Notes under the pieces: model-generated
What the model saw: the letters and a program-made list of their open reading frames with translations, nothing else
What the model was told of the DNA's origin: nothing
Databases searched by the model: none
Origin: Zoogloea sp.
GTDB taxonomy: Bacteria; Pseudomonadota; Gammaproteobacteria; Burkholderiales; Rhodocyclaceae
Direction: 5' to 3'
Assembly: GCF_023150065.1 (NCBI RefSeq)
Contig: NZ_JAKLLN010000005.1
Span: forward strand, 62,001 to 126,000
DNA: 64,000 nt
Program-made: the position numbers and the translations under genes
Shown here: positions 37,950-47,478 of the stretch, one piece after another
Layout of the letters: each line of letters opens with the position of its first letter
Numbering within the stretch: position 1 is the first letter of the stretch

Positions 37950-39398
37950 ATGAGCCTGACCGTTGATGAAAACAAGGCACTTATCGAAGAAGTGCTGAAG
38001 GCCTACCCGGAAAAGACTGCCAAGAAGCGCGCCAAGCACCTGGGCACCTTCGAGGATGGCAAGCCGGATTGCGGCGTGAAGTCCAACATCAAGTCCCTGC
38101 CGGGCGTGATGACCATCCGTGGCTGTGCCTACGCCGGTTCCAAGGGCGTGGTGTGGGGCCCGATCAAGGACATGATCCACATCTCCCACGGCCCCGTCGG
38201 CTGCGGCCAGTATTCCTGGGCCTCGCGTCGCAACTACTACATCGGTGAGACCGGCATCGACACCTTCGGGACGATGCAATTCACCTCCGACTTCCAGGAG
38301 AAGGACATCGTCTTCGGCGGCGACAAGAAGCTGGAGAAGATCATCGACGAGATCGAGGTCCTGTTCCCCCTGAACAAGGGCATCACCGTCCAGTCCGAGT
38401 GCCCGATCGGCCTGATCGGCGACGACATCGAAGCGGTGTCGAAGAAGAAGGCCAAGGAATACGTCGGCAAGACCATCGTTCCGGTGCGTTGCGAAGGTTT
38501 CCGCGGGGTCAGCCAGTCCCTCGGCCACCACATCGCCAACGACGCGGTGCGCGACTGGGTCTTCGACAAGGTCGATCCGAACAAGAACGCCTTCGAGTCC
38601 ACCCCCTACGATGTGGCCATCATCGGTGACTACAACATCGGCGGCGATGCCTGGTCGAGCCGCATCCTGCTCGAGGAGATGGGCCTGCGCGTGATCGCCC
38701 AGTGGTCGGGCGACGGCACCATCGCCGAGCTGGAGAACACCCCCAAGGCCAAGCTCAACGTGCTGCACTGCTACCGCTCGATGAACTACATCAGCCGGCA
38801 CATGGAAGAGAAGTACGGGATCCCCTGGGTCGAGTACAACTTCTTCGGCCCGACGATGATCGAGAAGAGCCTGCGCGAGATCGCCAGCCACTTCGACGAC
38901 ACCATCAAGGCCAACACCGAGAAGGTCATCGCCAAGTACCGCGGCATGGTCGATGAGGTGATCGCCAAGTACAAGTCACGCCTGCAGGGCAAGAAGGTGA
39001 TGCTCTTCGTCGGTGGCCTGCGCCCCCGCCACGTGATCGGCGCCTACGAGGATCTGGGCATGGAAGTGGTCGGCACCGGCTACGAATTCGGCCACAACGA
39101 CGACTACCAGCGCACCACCCACTACGTGAAGGACGGCACGCTGATCTACGACGACGTCACTGGCTACGAGTTCGAGAAGTTCGTCGAGAAGGTCCAGCCC
39201 GACCTGGTGGGTTCCGGCATCAAGGAAAAGTACGTCTTCCAGAAGATGGGCGTGCCCTTCCGCCAGATGCACAGCTGGGACTACTCCGGCCCGTACCACG
39301 GCTACGACGGCTTCGCCATCTTTGCCCGTGACATGGACATGGCCATCAATTCGCCGGTCTGGGGCCTTGCCAAGGCTCCGTGGAAGAAGGCTGCCTGA
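37950..39398 (+). CDS. nifD: NifD, nitrogenase MoFe protein alpha chain
   Basis: The 482-residue alpha chain carries FeMo-cofactor and part of the P-cluster. P-cluster cysteines are seen in [13 protein letters not shown] and [11 protein letters not shown]. The cofactor cysteine is in [13 protein letters not shown] and the cofactor histidine in [16 protein letters not shown]. It is the molybdenum type, lacking features of VnfD/AnfD. Of two in-frame ATGs (37944 and 37950) the latter is eight bases from AGGAG and is preferred. nifK follows after 66 bases. Confidence 0.99.
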   Translation: MSLTVDENKALIEEVLKAYPEKTAKKRAKHLGTFEDGKPDCGVKSNIKSLPGVMTIRGCAYAGSKGVVWGPIKDMIHISHGPVGCGQYSWASRRNYYIGETGIDTFGTMQFTSDFQEKDIVFGGDKKLEKIIDEIEVLFPLNKGITVQSECPIGLIGDDIEAVSKKKAKEYVGKTIVPVRCEGFRGVSQSLGHHIANDAVRDWVFDKVDPNKNAFESTPYDVAIIGDYNIGGDAWSSRILLEEMGLRVIAQWSGDGTIAELENTPKAKLNVLHCYRSMNYISRHMEEKYGIPWVEYNFFGPTMIEKSLREIASHFDDTIKANTEKVIAKYRGMVDEVIAKYKSRLQGKKVMLFVGGLRPRHVIGAYEDLGMEVVGTGYEFGHNDDYQRTTHYVKDGTLIYDDVTGYEFEKFVEKVQPDLVGSGIKEKYVFQKMGVPFRQMHSWDYSGPYHGYDGFAIFARDMDMAINSPVWGLAKAPWKKAA

Positions 39399-39464
39399 AC
39401 CCTCTTCCGGGCGGGGCACAGGCCCCGCCACCCCGCCCTGATTACTGATTCTAGGAGTGCTGTC

Positions 39465-41024
39465 ATGCCCCAAAATGTTGATAAGGTCCTCGACCACGAA
39501 AACCTGTTCCGCGAGCCGGAATACAAGGCCATGTTCGACAACAAGCGGAGCCAGTTCGAGTTTCGCGTGCCTGCCGAAGAACTGGCCAAGCAGATCGAAT
39601 ACGCCAAGACCTGGGAATACCGCGAGAAGAACTTTGCCCGCGAAGCCCTGACGGTCAACCCCGCCAAGGCCTGCCAGCCCCTGGGCGCCGTGTTCGCCGC
39701 CGTCGGCTTCGAGAAGACCCTGCCCTTCGTGCATGGCTCCCAGGGTTGCGTGGCCTACTACCGTTCGCACTTCTCCCGGCACTTCAAGGAACCGACCTCC
39801 TGCGTCAGCTCCTCGATGACTGAGGATGCGGCGGTGTTTGGCGGCCTCAACAACATGATCGACGGCCTGGCCAACACCTACAACCTGTACAAGCCCGAGA
39901 TGATCGCCGTGTCCACCACCTGCATGGCCGAGGTGATCGGTGACGACCTGGACGCCTTCATCAAGACGTCCAAGCAGAAGGGTTCCATCCCCGCCGAGTT
40001 CGATGTGCCCTTTGCCCACACCCCGGCTTTCGTCGGCAGCCACATCACCGGCTACGACAACGCCCTGCAGGGCATCATCAAGTACTTCTGGGACGGCAAG
40101 GCCGGCCAGGGCACGGCCCTGACCCGCATCCCCAACGAGTCGATCAACTTCATCGGCGGCTTCGACGGCTTCGTCTGCGGCAACCTGCCGGAGATCCGCC
40201 GCATGCTCGACCTGATGGGCGTCGAGCACACCATCCTGTGCGACCCCTCCGATGTGTGGAACACCCCCACCGACGGCGAGTTCCGCATGTACGACGGTGG
40301 CACCACCAAGGCCCAGGTTGAAGCCGCGATCAACGCCAAGGCCACCATCAGCTTCCAGGGCTACTCCACCGAGAAGACCATGAAGCTGATCAAGGAGCAT
40401 GGCCACGAAACCGCCAGCTTCCATCACCCGATGGGCGTGACCGGCACCGATGCCTTCCTGATGAAGGTCTCGGAGCTGACCGGCAAGCCGATCCCGAAGG
40501 AGCTGGAGCTCGAGCGCGGCCGCCTGGTCGATGCCATCGCCGACAGCCAGGCCCACCTGCACGGCAAGAAGTTCGCCCTCTACGGCGACCCCGACCTCAT
40601 GCTGGGCATGACCGCCTTCCTGCTGGAGCTCGGTGCCGAGCCGGTGCATGTGCTCTCCACCAACGGCGACAAGGAGTGGGCCGACAAGGTCCAGGCCCTG
40701 CTCGATGCCAGCCCCTTCGGCAAGAACTGCAAGGCCTACCCCAAGGCCGACCTGTGGCACATGCGTTCCCTGCTCTTCACGGAGAAGGTGGATTTCCTGA
40801 TCGGCAACACCTACGGCAAGTACCTGGAGCGCGACTGCGGCACCCCGCTGATCCGCCTGGGCTTCCCGATCTTCGATCGCCACCACTACCACCGCTTCCC
40901 CATCTGGGGTTATCAGGGCGGCCTGCGTGTCCTGACCATGCTGCTCGACGAGTACTTCGAGGCCCTCGACGCCAACACCAACGGCATCGGAACCACCGAC
41001 TACTCCTACGACATCATCCGCTGA
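39465..41024 (+). CDS. nifK: NifK, nitrogenase MoFe protein beta chain
   Basis: The 519-residue beta chain completes the MoFe protein. P-cluster ligands lie in [52 protein letters not shown]. Its length and N-terminal extension ([19 protein letters not shown]) match the long NifK of proteobacteria. The ribosome site is TAGGAG. It ends 12 bases before a strong terminator, so nifHDK forms a closed three-gene operon. Confidence 0.99.
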   Translation: MPQNVDKVLDHENLFREPEYKAMFDNKRSQFEFRVPAEELAKQIEYAKTWEYREKNFAREALTVNPAKACQPLGAVFAAVGFEKTLPFVHGSQGCVAYYRSHFSRHFKEPTSCVSSSMTEDAAVFGGLNNMIDGLANTYNLYKPEMIAVSTTCMAEVIGDDLDAFIKTSKQKGSIPAEFDVPFAHTPAFVGSHITGYDNALQGIIKYFWDGKAGQGTALTRIPNESINFIGGFDGFVCGNLPEIRRMLDLMGVEHTILCDPSDVWNTPTDGEFRMYDGGTTKAQVEAAINAKATISFQGYSTEKTMKLIKEHGHETASFHHPMGVTGTDAFLMKVSELTGKPIPKELELERGRLVDAIADSQAHLHGKKFALYGDPDLMLGMTAFLLELGAEPVHVLSTNGDKEWADKVQALLDASPFGKNCKAYPKADLWHMRSLLFTEKVDFLIGNTYGKYLERDCGTPLIRLGFPIFDRHHYHRFPIWGYQGGLRVLTMLLDEYFEALDANTNGIGTTDYSYDIIR

Positions 41025-41036
41025 GCACCGCGGAAG

Positions 41037-41062
41037 GGGAGGCCTGCGGGCCTCCCTTTTTT
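41037..41062 (+). terminator. Rho-independent terminator of nifHDK
   Basis: A perfect 8-bp stem GGGAGGCC/GGCCTCCC with a TGCG loop is followed by six T residues. Confidence 0.92.
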
Positions 41063-41086
41063 ACTTTCGACAAAGGCAAAGCCATC

Positions 41087-41434
41087 ATGGCCAACATCAC
41101 TTTCAGCTCGCCCAAGATGAAGAAGGACGTCACGGTTTACGCGACGGCCGGCGACACCCAAACCCTGCTGCTGCTCGCCCAGAACAACAAGATCCCCGTC
41201 GAATTCGAATGTGAAAACGGCGAATGCGGCTCCTGTTGCGTCGAGGTGCAGATCCTCTCCAACAAGACCCCCATGGGCGTCGCCCTGACCGAAAAGGAAA
41301 AGGTGGCCCTGCGCCTGGCCGGCAAGATCACCAAGGAGCAGATCGCCGACGCCGAAGAGAAGGACCTGCCGCCCCCGTACCGGCTGGCCTGCCAGTTCAT
41401 CGCCCGTAACGAGGACGTGCTGGTCAAGTTCTGA
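41087..41434 (+). CDS. 2Fe-2S ferredoxin resembling Shethna FeSII protective protein
   Basis: This 115-residue ferredoxin has TFSSPKMKKDVTVYATAG, the cluster motif CENGECGSCC and a late cysteine in PPPYRLACQFIARNEDVLVKF. These match the pattern of Azotobacter FeSII (Shethna protein II), which binds nitrogenase on oxidation and shields it from O2, including the inserted ALTEKEKVALRLAGKITKEQI loop. It lies directly after the nifHDK terminator, so it is expressed by readthrough or an unseen promoter. An ordinary electron-transfer role cannot be excluded. Confidence 0.85.
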   Translation: MANITFSSPKMKKDVTVYATAGDTQTLLLLAQNNKIPVEFECENGECGSCCVEVQILSNKTPMGVALTEKEKVALRLAGKITKEQIADAEEKDLPPPYRLACQFIARNEDVLVKF

Positions 41435-41497
41435 CCCGTCCCCACCCGCCCCGCCGGCCGGGGCGGAATCACATCCATCGCCTGTCGGGAGCGCCCC

Positions 41498-41731
41498 ATG
41501 CCGATCTACGATTTCCACTGCCTGTCCTGCGACCGGATCTTTGAACGCATCACCCGCGCCGACGCGCTGCCGGACTGCCCGCACTGCGGCGCCGCGCAGG
41601 TCGAGAAGCTGGTGTCCATGCCCGCCGCCCCGGGCAAGTCCGCCGCCATCATCGCCAGCGGGCGGCGCCAGGCGGCCAGGGAAGGGCTCTTCAGCAACTA
41701 CAGCAAGGCCGACAAGGCCAGGGCCAAGTAA
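41498..41731 (+). CDS. FmdB-family zinc-ribbon protein
   Basis: The 77-residue protein begins MPIYDFHCLSCDRIFE and has a second pair in CPHCG, the CxxC...CxxC zinc ribbon of FmdB-like proteins. The basic tail (SNYSKADKARAK) is common in the family. Similar genes occur next to nif genes in relatives. Function unclear; often guessed to be regulatory. Confidence 0.88.
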   Translation: MPIYDFHCLSCDRIFERITRADALPDCPHCGAAQVEKLVSMPAAPGKSAAIIASGRRQAAREGLFSNYSKADKARAK

Positions 41732-41748
41732 AAAAGATTTCCCCCGCG

Positions 41749-41776
41749 GGAATAAACCCGCCCCGGCCTCCGTATA
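41749..41776 (+). promoter_or_regulatory. ECF-sigma-like promoter for the lipoprotein/sigma operon
   Basis: GGAATA, a 16-base spacer and CGTATA resemble promoters read by ECF sigma factors (GGAAT-N16-CGT). The start would be near 41784, 29 bases before the lipoprotein ATG. An ECF sigma gene is in the same operon, so autoregulation is likely. Confidence 0.6.
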
Positions 41777-41812
41777 CCTTCGTGCAAGCCCAACACGCCA
41801 ACGGAGGCCATC

Positions 41813-42199
41813 ATGAACATCAAGAACGCTGCACTGCCCCTGATCCTGACCACCCTGCTGAGCGCCTGTGCGGGCTACGGCACCACGGCCGCCGCGCCGG
41901 CGCAGGTGGCGGACGGGGTGCTGACCGACGCCAGGGGCATGACCCTCTACGTCTTCGACAAGGACGCCGCCGGCAGTGGCAAGAGCGTCTGCAACGGCCC
42001 TTGCGCCACCAACTGGCCACCCCTGATGGTTGTTGAGGGCGAGGCCGGCGGCGCCGACTACAGCGTCGTTACCCGTGACGACGGCGGCAAGCAGTGGGCC
42101 TTCAAGGGCAAACCCCTGTACCGCTGGCTGAAGGACCAGAAGCCGGGCGACCGCACCGGCGACGGCTTCAACTCGGTGTGGCACGTCGCCAAGCCCTGA
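41813..42199 (+). CDS. Secreted-repeat lipoprotein (COG4315-like)
   Basis: The 128-residue protein has a lipoprotein signal peptide ending LSAC and two copies of the secreted-repeat pattern (GVLTDARGMTLYVFDKD...CNGPCATNWPPL and KQWAFKGKPLYRWLKDQKPGD). Proteins of this type are frequent next to ECF sigma factors and are thought to act at the cell envelope. The first 20 residues form the signal. Confidence 0.88.
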   Translation: MNIKNAALPLILTTLLSACAGYGTTAAAPAQVADGVLTDARGMTLYVFDKDAAGSGKSVCNGPCATNWPPLMVVEGEAGGADYSVVTRDDGGKQWAFKGKPLYRWLKDQKPGDRTGDGFNSVWHVAKP

Positions 42200-42229
42200 G
42201 CCGGTCCGCAGGGCTGCATACTCTCTGCC

Positions 42230-42730
42230 ATGGACAGCGCCGCCATCCTCGCCGAACTGCCGCGCCTGCGCCGCTACGCGCGGGCGCTGGTGGGCGACCG
42301 GATGGCCGCCGACGATCTGGTCCAGGATACCCTCGAGCGCGCCTGGTCGCGGCTGGACCGCTGGCGGCCCGGCAGTGACCTGCGGACCTGGCTGTTCGCC
42401 ATCATGCACAACCTGCGCATCGACCAGCTGCGGCGGCAGGCCGTGGAGTGCGTCCCCATCGACGAGGATGCCCACCTGCTGCCGGTGCGCGCATCGCAGA
42501 GCGACCGCATCGAACTGGACAACCTGGCCGCGGCCCTGGCCCGCGTGCCCGAGGAGCAGCGTGCCGTGCTGCTGCTGATCTCCCTCGAGGAGATGAGCTA
42601 TGCCGAGGTGGCGGCAGCCCTCGGGATTCCGCTCGGTACGGTGATGTCCCGCCTCTGCCGTGGTCGTGAGCACCTGCGCCAGATCCTCGCCGGAGACCCG
42701 GCCTCTCCCCGTTTGAAAGTCGTGCGATGA
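42230..42730 (+). CDS. ECF RNA polymerase sigma factor
   Basis: This 166-residue factor has region 2 (LRRYARALVGDRMAADDLVQDTLERAWSRLDRW, RTWLFAIMHNLRIDQLRRQ) and region 4 (ALARVPEEQRAVLLLISLEEMSYAEVAAALGIPLGTVMSRLCRGREHL). Its end overlaps the anti-sigma gene in ATGA. It very likely recognises the promoter seen at 41749-41776. Confidence 0.95.
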   Translation: MDSAAILAELPRLRRYARALVGDRMAADDLVQDTLERAWSRLDRWRPGSDLRTWLFAIMHNLRIDQLRRQAVECVPIDEDAHLLPVRASQSDRIELDNLAAALARVPEEQRAVLLLISLEEMSYAEVAAALGIPLGTVMSRLCRGREHLRQILAGDPASPRLKVVR

Positions 42731-43512
42731 CCACCGCCACCGTCACCGATTCCGAACTGAATGCCTTTCTGGATGGCGAGCTCGCGCCGGCCCGGTGCGC
42801 CGAGGTGGAGCGTTGGCTCGCCGGCCACCCGGAGGCCGTCGCGCGCCTGGAGCACGCCAGGGCCCAGCGTGATGCCTTGCACCGCCTGTTCGACCCGGTG
42901 CTGGACGAGCCCGTGCCGGAAGCCCTGCAGCAGGCCGCCCAGGCGCCGGTACGCCGCGCAGGGCGGCAGCGTGTGCCCTGGCAGCAGATCGCTGCAGGGG
43001 TGCTGGTGACGTGCGTGGGCGCGGCCGGTGGCTGGTTCGCCCGCGATCGCCAGGCCGCCACGCCCGTCGCGGCCCTCAGCGTGCCGCTGCCACGCCAGGC
43101 AGCGGTGGCGCACGCGGTGTTCAGCCCCGATGTGAAGCGCCCGGTGGAGATCCGTGCCGAGCAGGAGGAACAGCTGGTCACCTGGTTGTCCAGGCGCCTC
43201 GGCACGCCGCTGCACCCGCCGCGCCTGGGGGCCCTCGGCTTGGAGCTGATCGGTGGCCGGCTGCTGCCGGGCAACAGCGGTCCGGTGGCCCAGTTCATGT
43301 ATCACGATGCTGCCGGTCAGCGCCTGACCCTCTACATCAGCACCGAGAACACCGGCAAGCGCGACACCGCCTTCCGTTTCGCGCAGGAGGGGCCAGTGAA
43401 TGTCTTCTACTGGATCGACGGCGAGCTCGGCTATGCCCTGTCGGCCGGCATGCCCAAGGATGAACTGGCGCGGGTGGCCGCTGCGGTTTACGCGCAGCTG
43501 GAGCGGCGTTGA
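42727..43512 (+). CDS. Membrane anti-sigma factor
   Basis: The 261-residue protein starts with an anti-sigma helical domain (TDSELNAFLDGELAPARCAEVERWLAGHPE), has one membrane helix near residues 88-108 (IAAGVLVTCVGAAGGWFA) and a periplasmic domain with LGLELIGGRLLPGN and MYHDAAGQRLTLYIS. It lacks the HxxxCxxC of zinc-binding ZAS domains. It overlaps and presumably binds the ECF sigma factor until an envelope signal is received. Confidence 0.9.
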   Translation: MTTATVTDSELNAFLDGELAPARCAEVERWLAGHPEAVARLEHARAQRDALHRLFDPVLDEPVPEALQQAAQAPVRRAGRQRVPWQQIAAGVLVTCVGAAGGWFARDRQAATPVAALSVPLPRQAAVAHAVFSPDVKRPVEIRAEQEEQLVTWLSRRLGTPLHPPRLGALGLELIGGRLLPGNSGPVAQFMYHDAAGQRLTLYISTENTGKRDTAFRFAQEGPVNVFYWIDGELGYALSAGMPKDELARVAAAVYAQLERR

Positions 43513-43657
43513 GCGTCCCCTGCAGGGCACGCTTCATCCCGGGGGGCAAGCATGTCCTCCTTCTGGTTGCCGGGTATTTCCTTAGGCGCTTGCCCTGTAG
43601 GCGGGATGTGAATGCCTGTGTGGTTCATTCATGTGGAAAGACCCACCCTGACGGAGC

Positions 43658-45754
43658 TCAATCCCACATCGACCGCATCTTTGCAGCCAGATCCACCGCC
43701 GCCTGGCGGGTCTCGTCCCGGGCAGGGGTCTGGGTTTCGGCCACAGGCCAGCTGATCTGCTCGAAGTGCGTGAGCAGGCGGTTGGGGATGAAGCGGCTGC
43801 GGCTGGCATACACATGCCGATCGCCGGTGCCGGACTGGCCGGATACATAAAAGCGCTGCGGGATGTAGAGGTCCAGGTGATCCTTGGCCCGGGTCATGGC
43901 CACGTAGAGCAGGCGCATCTCTTCCTCGATCTCCCGCTCGCTGCCGGTGGCCAGGTCGGAGGGCAGGCAGCCGTCTACGGTGTTGAGCAGGCTCACGGCG
44001 GGCCATTCCCGTCCCTTTGCCGAGTGGATGGTGGACAGGATCAGGTAGTCGTCGTCGAGGAGCGGCTTGCCGGCCTCGTTGCTGGTGGCGTCGGGCGGGT
44101 CGAGGGTCAGCTCGGTGAGGAAGCGCTCCCGGCTGGGGTAGGTGAGGGCGATCAGGGTGAGCTGCTGGATGTCGCCCTGGCGCACGGCGTGATCTTCGTA
44201 GAGCCCTTCCATGCGTGTTTCGTACCAGGCGGCGAGACGCTCCAGGGGCGCAGGCCAGCTTTCCGAGCTGCCCAGATCGCCCACCAGGGAGGCGAACTCC
44301 AGCCACCCTGGCCGGGCGCCCTCCGGCACGGGCTGCTCGGGCAGCAGCGCGCAGCCCGGCGGAGCGGCCTGGATGTTGTCGAGGATGCGCCCGGCGATCT
44401 TTGGTCCGACCCCGGGCAGCAGCTGGATGGCACGAAAGCCCGACACCCGGTCGCGGGGGTTCTGGGCCCAGCGCAGCACGGCCAGCAGGTCTTTGATGTG
44501 GGCGGCCTCAAGAAACTTGAGCCCGCCGAACTTCACGAAGGGGATGTGGCGCCGGGTCAGCTCGATCTCGAGGCGGGCGCTGTGGTGCGCGGCGCGGAAC
44601 AGCACGACCTGCTGGGTGAGCTTGATGCCTTCCTCGCGCCGGGCCAGGGTCTGCTCGACCACGCAGGCGGCCTGATCGGTCTCGTCGCGCACGGTGATGA
44701 GCCGGGGGCGGGCGGCGGACACCCGGTCGGTCCATAGGTCCTTCGCGTAGCGCTCCCGGGCCTGGCCGATCACGCCATTGGCGGCGGCGAGGATGGGTTG
44801 GCTGGAGCGGTAGTTGCGGTCGAGCGTGAGCTGGCGGGCCGGCGGGTCGAACAGGCCGGGGAAGTCCAGGATGTTGCGGATGTCCGCGCCGCGGAAGCTG
44901 TAGATGCTCTGGGCGTCGTCACCCACCACGGTGAGGCCTTGGCCGTCGGGCTTCATGGCCCGCAGGATGGCCGCCTGCAGGCGGTTGGTGTCCTGATATT
45001 CATCCACCAGCACATGGGTGAAGCGCCCGCCCACCTCCCGGGCCAGGCCGGGCTCGGCCACCATCTGGGCCCAGTAGAGCAGCAGGTCGTCGTAGTCGAG
45101 CACCTGCTGGGCCTGCTTGGCCTGCACGTAGGCGCGGAACAGGGCCTTGAGGTCGCCTTCCCAGCCCGCACACCAGGGAAAGCTGCCCAGCAGTACCTCG
45201 CCCAGAGGAGCCCGGGTGTTGACCGCCGCCGAGTAGATGGCCAGGCAGGTGCCCTTGAGGGGGAAGCGCTTGCCCTTGGCGGACAGGCCCAGCTCGTGGC
45301 GGACCAGGTTCATCAGGTCGGCGGAGTCTTCCCGGTCGTGGATGGTGAAGGCCGGGTCGAGGCCGATGCGCCCGGCGAACTCACGGAGCAGGCGTGCGCC
45401 CACGCTGTGAAAGGTACCGGCCCAGGCAAAGCCCCCGGCCGCCAGGCGCCCATGGGCAGGTGACACCCGGGCGGCGACGCGCTGGACCCGGCGAACCATT
45501 TCGTCGGCGGCCCGGCGGGAGAAGGTGAGAAGCAGGATGCGCCCGGGGTCGGCGCCGCCGGCAAGCAGATGGGCGACCCGGTGGGCCAGGGTGTTGGTCT
45601 TGCCCGAGCCCGCGCCGGCAATCACCAGCAGGGGGCCGCCGGGCTCCCGGGCATCGGCCCCATGAAGGGCCGCTGCCCGCTGGGCATCATTGAGTTTGTC
45701 GAGGTAACTGGGGCAGGCGGGCAGGGCCGCCGGGGGGCTGGGCAACGGGTGCAT
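43658..45754 (-). CDS. UvrD/Rep-family ATP-dependent DNA helicase
   Basis: This 698-residue superfamily-1 helicase unwinds DNA 3' to 5'. It has Walker A GAGSGKTNTLAHRVA, Walker B DEYQDTNRLQ, GDDAQSIYSFRGA, LDRNYRSSQPIL and STIHSAKGREW. The start follows AAGGAGCG. Its 5' end faces the amtB 3' end. It could be a second UvrD, Rep or a repair-specific paralogue; the sequence does not tell. Confidence 0.92.
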   Translation of the reverse strand: MHPLPSPPAALPACPSYLDKLNDAQRAAALHGADAREPGGPLLVIAGAGSGKTNTLAHRVAHLLAGGADPGRILLLTFSRRAADEMVRRVQRVAARVSPAHGRLAAGGFAWAGTFHSVGARLLREFAGRIGLDPAFTIHDREDSADLMNLVRHELGLSAKGKRFPLKGTCLAIYSAAVNTRAPLGEVLLGSFPWCAGWEGDLKALFRAYVQAKQAQQVLDYDDLLLYWAQMVAEPGLAREVGGRFTHVLVDEYQDTNRLQAAILRAMKPDGQGLTVVGDDAQSIYSFRGADIRNILDFPGLFDPPARQLTLDRNYRSSQPILAAANGVIGQARERYAKDLWTDRVSAARPRLITVRDETDQAACVVEQTLARREEGIKLTQQVVLFRAAHHSARLEIELTRRHIPFVKFGGLKFLEAAHIKDLLAVLRWAQNPRDRVSGFRAIQLLPGVGPKIAGRILDNIQAAPPGCALLPEQPVPEGARPGWLEFASLVGDLGSSESWPAPLERLAAWYETRMEGLYEDHAVRQGDIQQLTLIALTYPSRERFLTELTLDPPDATSNEAGKPLLDDDYLILSTIHSAKGREWPAVSLLNTVDGCLPSDLATGSEREIEEEMRLLYVAMTRAKDHLDLYIPQRFYVSGQSGTGDRHVYASRSRFIPNRLLTHFEQISWPVAETQTPARDETRQAAVDLAAKMRSMWD

Positions 45755-45831
45755 GAACGCTCCTTTGCTGTCATTTTATACAGCCAAGGAGCGCAGGTAA
45801 ATCCACGGGGGCATGCGCCCCACGCCGGTGC

Positions 45832-47034
45832 TTACCAGTGGGTTTCCCGGTCCGGCGTCGAGGTGATCTTGTGGATGGTCAGGTCGGCGCCTTCGAACTC
45901 CTCTTCCGCGTCGAGGCGGATGCCAACGGTGGCGCGCAGCACGCCATACACCGCATAGCCCCCGGCCAGGGCGATGAGGATGCCGCCCAGCGTACCGATG
46001 AACTGGGACGCCAGGCTGACCCCGCCCATGCCGCCCAAGGCCTTGGCGCCGAAGATGCCCGCAGCGATGCCACCCCAGGCGCCGCACAGGCCATGCAAGG
46101 GCCAAACGCCCAGCACGTCGTCGATCTTCCAGCGGTTCTGGGTGAGGGTGAACAGCTGCACGAACAGGCCGCCGGCCACCAGGCCGGTGACCAGCGCGCC
46201 GATGGGGTGCATCAGGTCGGAGCCGGCACACACGGCCACCAGGCCGGCGAGGGGGCCGTTGTGGATGAAGCCCGGGTCGTTCTTGCCCAGCACCATCGCC
46301 GCCATGGTGCCGCCGACCATGGCCATCAGGGAGTTCAGGGCCACCAGACCGCTGACCTTGTCCAGGGTCTGGGCCGACATCACGTTGAAGCCGAACCAGC
46401 CCACGGTGAGGATCCAGGCCCCCAGGGCCAGGAAGGGGATGTTGGAGGGCGGGTGGGCCGACACGTTGCCGTCCTTGGTGTAGCGGCCGCGCCGGGCGCC
46501 CAGCAGCAGCACGGCGGGCAGGGCGATCCACCCACCCACGGCATGAACCACCACCGAACCGGCGAAGTCATGGAACTTGGCACCGAACGCGGTTTCCAGC
46601 ATCGGCTGGATGCCCAGGTTGTCGTTCCAGGCGATGCCCTCGAAGAAGGGGTAAACAAAGCCCACCAATAGAAAAGTGGCGATGCTCTGGGGGTGGAAGC
46701 GCGCCCGCTCGGCGATGCCGCCGGAGATGATGGCCGGGATGGCCGCGGCGAAGGTGAGCAGGAAGAAGAACTTCACCATCTCGTAGCCGCTCTTCTGGGA
46801 CAGCACCTCGGCGCTGGCGAAGAAGTGGGCACCGTAGGCCACGGTGTAGCCGATGAAGAAGTAGGCGAGGGCGGAGACGCCGAAATCCGTCAGGATCTTG
46901 ACCAGGGCATTGACCTGGTTCTTCTTGCGGACGGTGCCGAGTTCGAGAAAGGCAAAGCCGGCGTGCATGGCCAGCACCATGATGGCGCCCAGCAAGACGA
47001 AGAGGACATTGCTGGCGTGACTTGTTTGCTCCAT
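45832..47034 (-). CDS. amtB: AmtB, ammonium transporter
   Basis: The 400-residue membrane channel has about 11 helices. The pore histidines are in VVVHAVGGW and WPLHGLCGAWG, and the Amt signature runs through GFNVMSAQTLDKVSGLVALNSLMAMVGG. The C-terminal cytoplasmic tail (GIRLDAEEEFEGADLTIH) is the usual PII-binding tail. No glnK lies beside it here. A sigma-54 promoter sits just upstream. In relatives AmtB with GlnK controls the membrane recruitment of DraG. Confidence 0.96.
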   Translation of the reverse strand: MEQTSHASNVLFVLLGAIMVLAMHAGFAFLELGTVRKKNQVNALVKILTDFGVSALAYFFIGYTVAYGAHFFASAEVLSQKSGYEMVKFFFLLTFAAAIPAIISGGIAERARFHPQSIATFLLVGFVYPFFEGIAWNDNLGIQPMLETAFGAKFHDFAGSVVVHAVGGWIALPAVLLLGARRGRYTKDGNVSAHPPSNIPFLALGAWILTVGWFGFNVMSAQTLDKVSGLVALNSLMAMVGGTMAAMVLGKNDPGFIHNGPLAGLVAVCAGSDLMHPIGALVTGLVAGGLFVQLFTLTQNRWKIDDVLGVWPLHGLCGAWGGIAAGIFGAKALGGMGGVSLASQFIGTLGGILIALAGGYAVYGVLRATVGIRLDAEEEFEGADLTIHKITSTPDRETHW

Positions 47035-47064
47035 TTTGGGCTCCAGAAACGAAGCGAAGCACCA

Positions 47065-47080
47065 AGCAGGTGCCGTGCCA
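47065..47080 (-). promoter_or_regulatory. Sigma-54 promoter of amtB
   Basis: On the minus strand TGGCAC-N5-CTGCT gives a perfect -24 element and a one-mismatch -12 element with correct spacing. The start would be near 47054, leaving a 20-base leader with the ribosome site GGAG. Confidence 0.7.
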
Positions 47081-47141
47081 GCGGGCTGTTTGGAAATATC
47101 TAATCAAAACAGTGCGCTATATCTGTCTGGCGTCAATGTGT

Positions 47142-47158
47142 TGCACTTGTTTTGTGCG
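47142..47158 (-). promoter_or_regulatory. NtrC-like enhancer site for amtB
   Basis: TGCAC-N7-GTGCG matches nine of ten bases of the NtrC half-sites and lies 62 bases upstream of the -24 element. It fits nitrogen-limitation control. A weaker relative with wrong spacing lies at 47172-47190. Confidence 0.55.
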
Positions 47159-47380
47159 TAATGGCAAATGATGCACCATTTCGGGGTGTGGTGGCCGACC
47201 GGGTCGTGGCGCAAGCGTCTAGCACCAGCCCCCCGGGAGCATGACTGCCGCATTTCGACATGCGGGGTGACGTAGAGCGTCACTTTCAACTGAGGGATGA
47301 CGAAAGGGTGTGCCGACGGGATGGGGCGATGGGTTTGTATCTATTTGAAAGTAAATTTGTTTTCAATTTTTCTCAAAATC

Positions 47381-47396
47381 TGGCACGGTGGTTGCC
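47381..47396 (+). promoter_or_regulatory. Sigma-54 promoter of the pilin gene
   Basis: TGGCAC-N5-TTGCC is near-perfect. Transcription would start near 47408, 71 bases before pilA. Type IV pilin genes are typically sigma-54/PilR dependent. The 444-base gap 47035-47478 holds this and the amtB control region but no gene. Confidence 0.85.
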
Positions 47397-47478
47397 TTGG
47401 CTAAGTCATCGGAAGCGGAAACGCTGTTTCGAAATGCACCAAAACCCAAGTCAGTCTTTCTCACCAGGAGATGTCATC

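Noticed and set aside
47163-47178. Minus-strand TGGTGC-N5-TTGCC as amtB sigma-54 promoter
   Set aside because: The site at 47065-47080 has a perfect -24 box and a better distance to amtB, and leaves the NtrC-like site in a proper upstream position.
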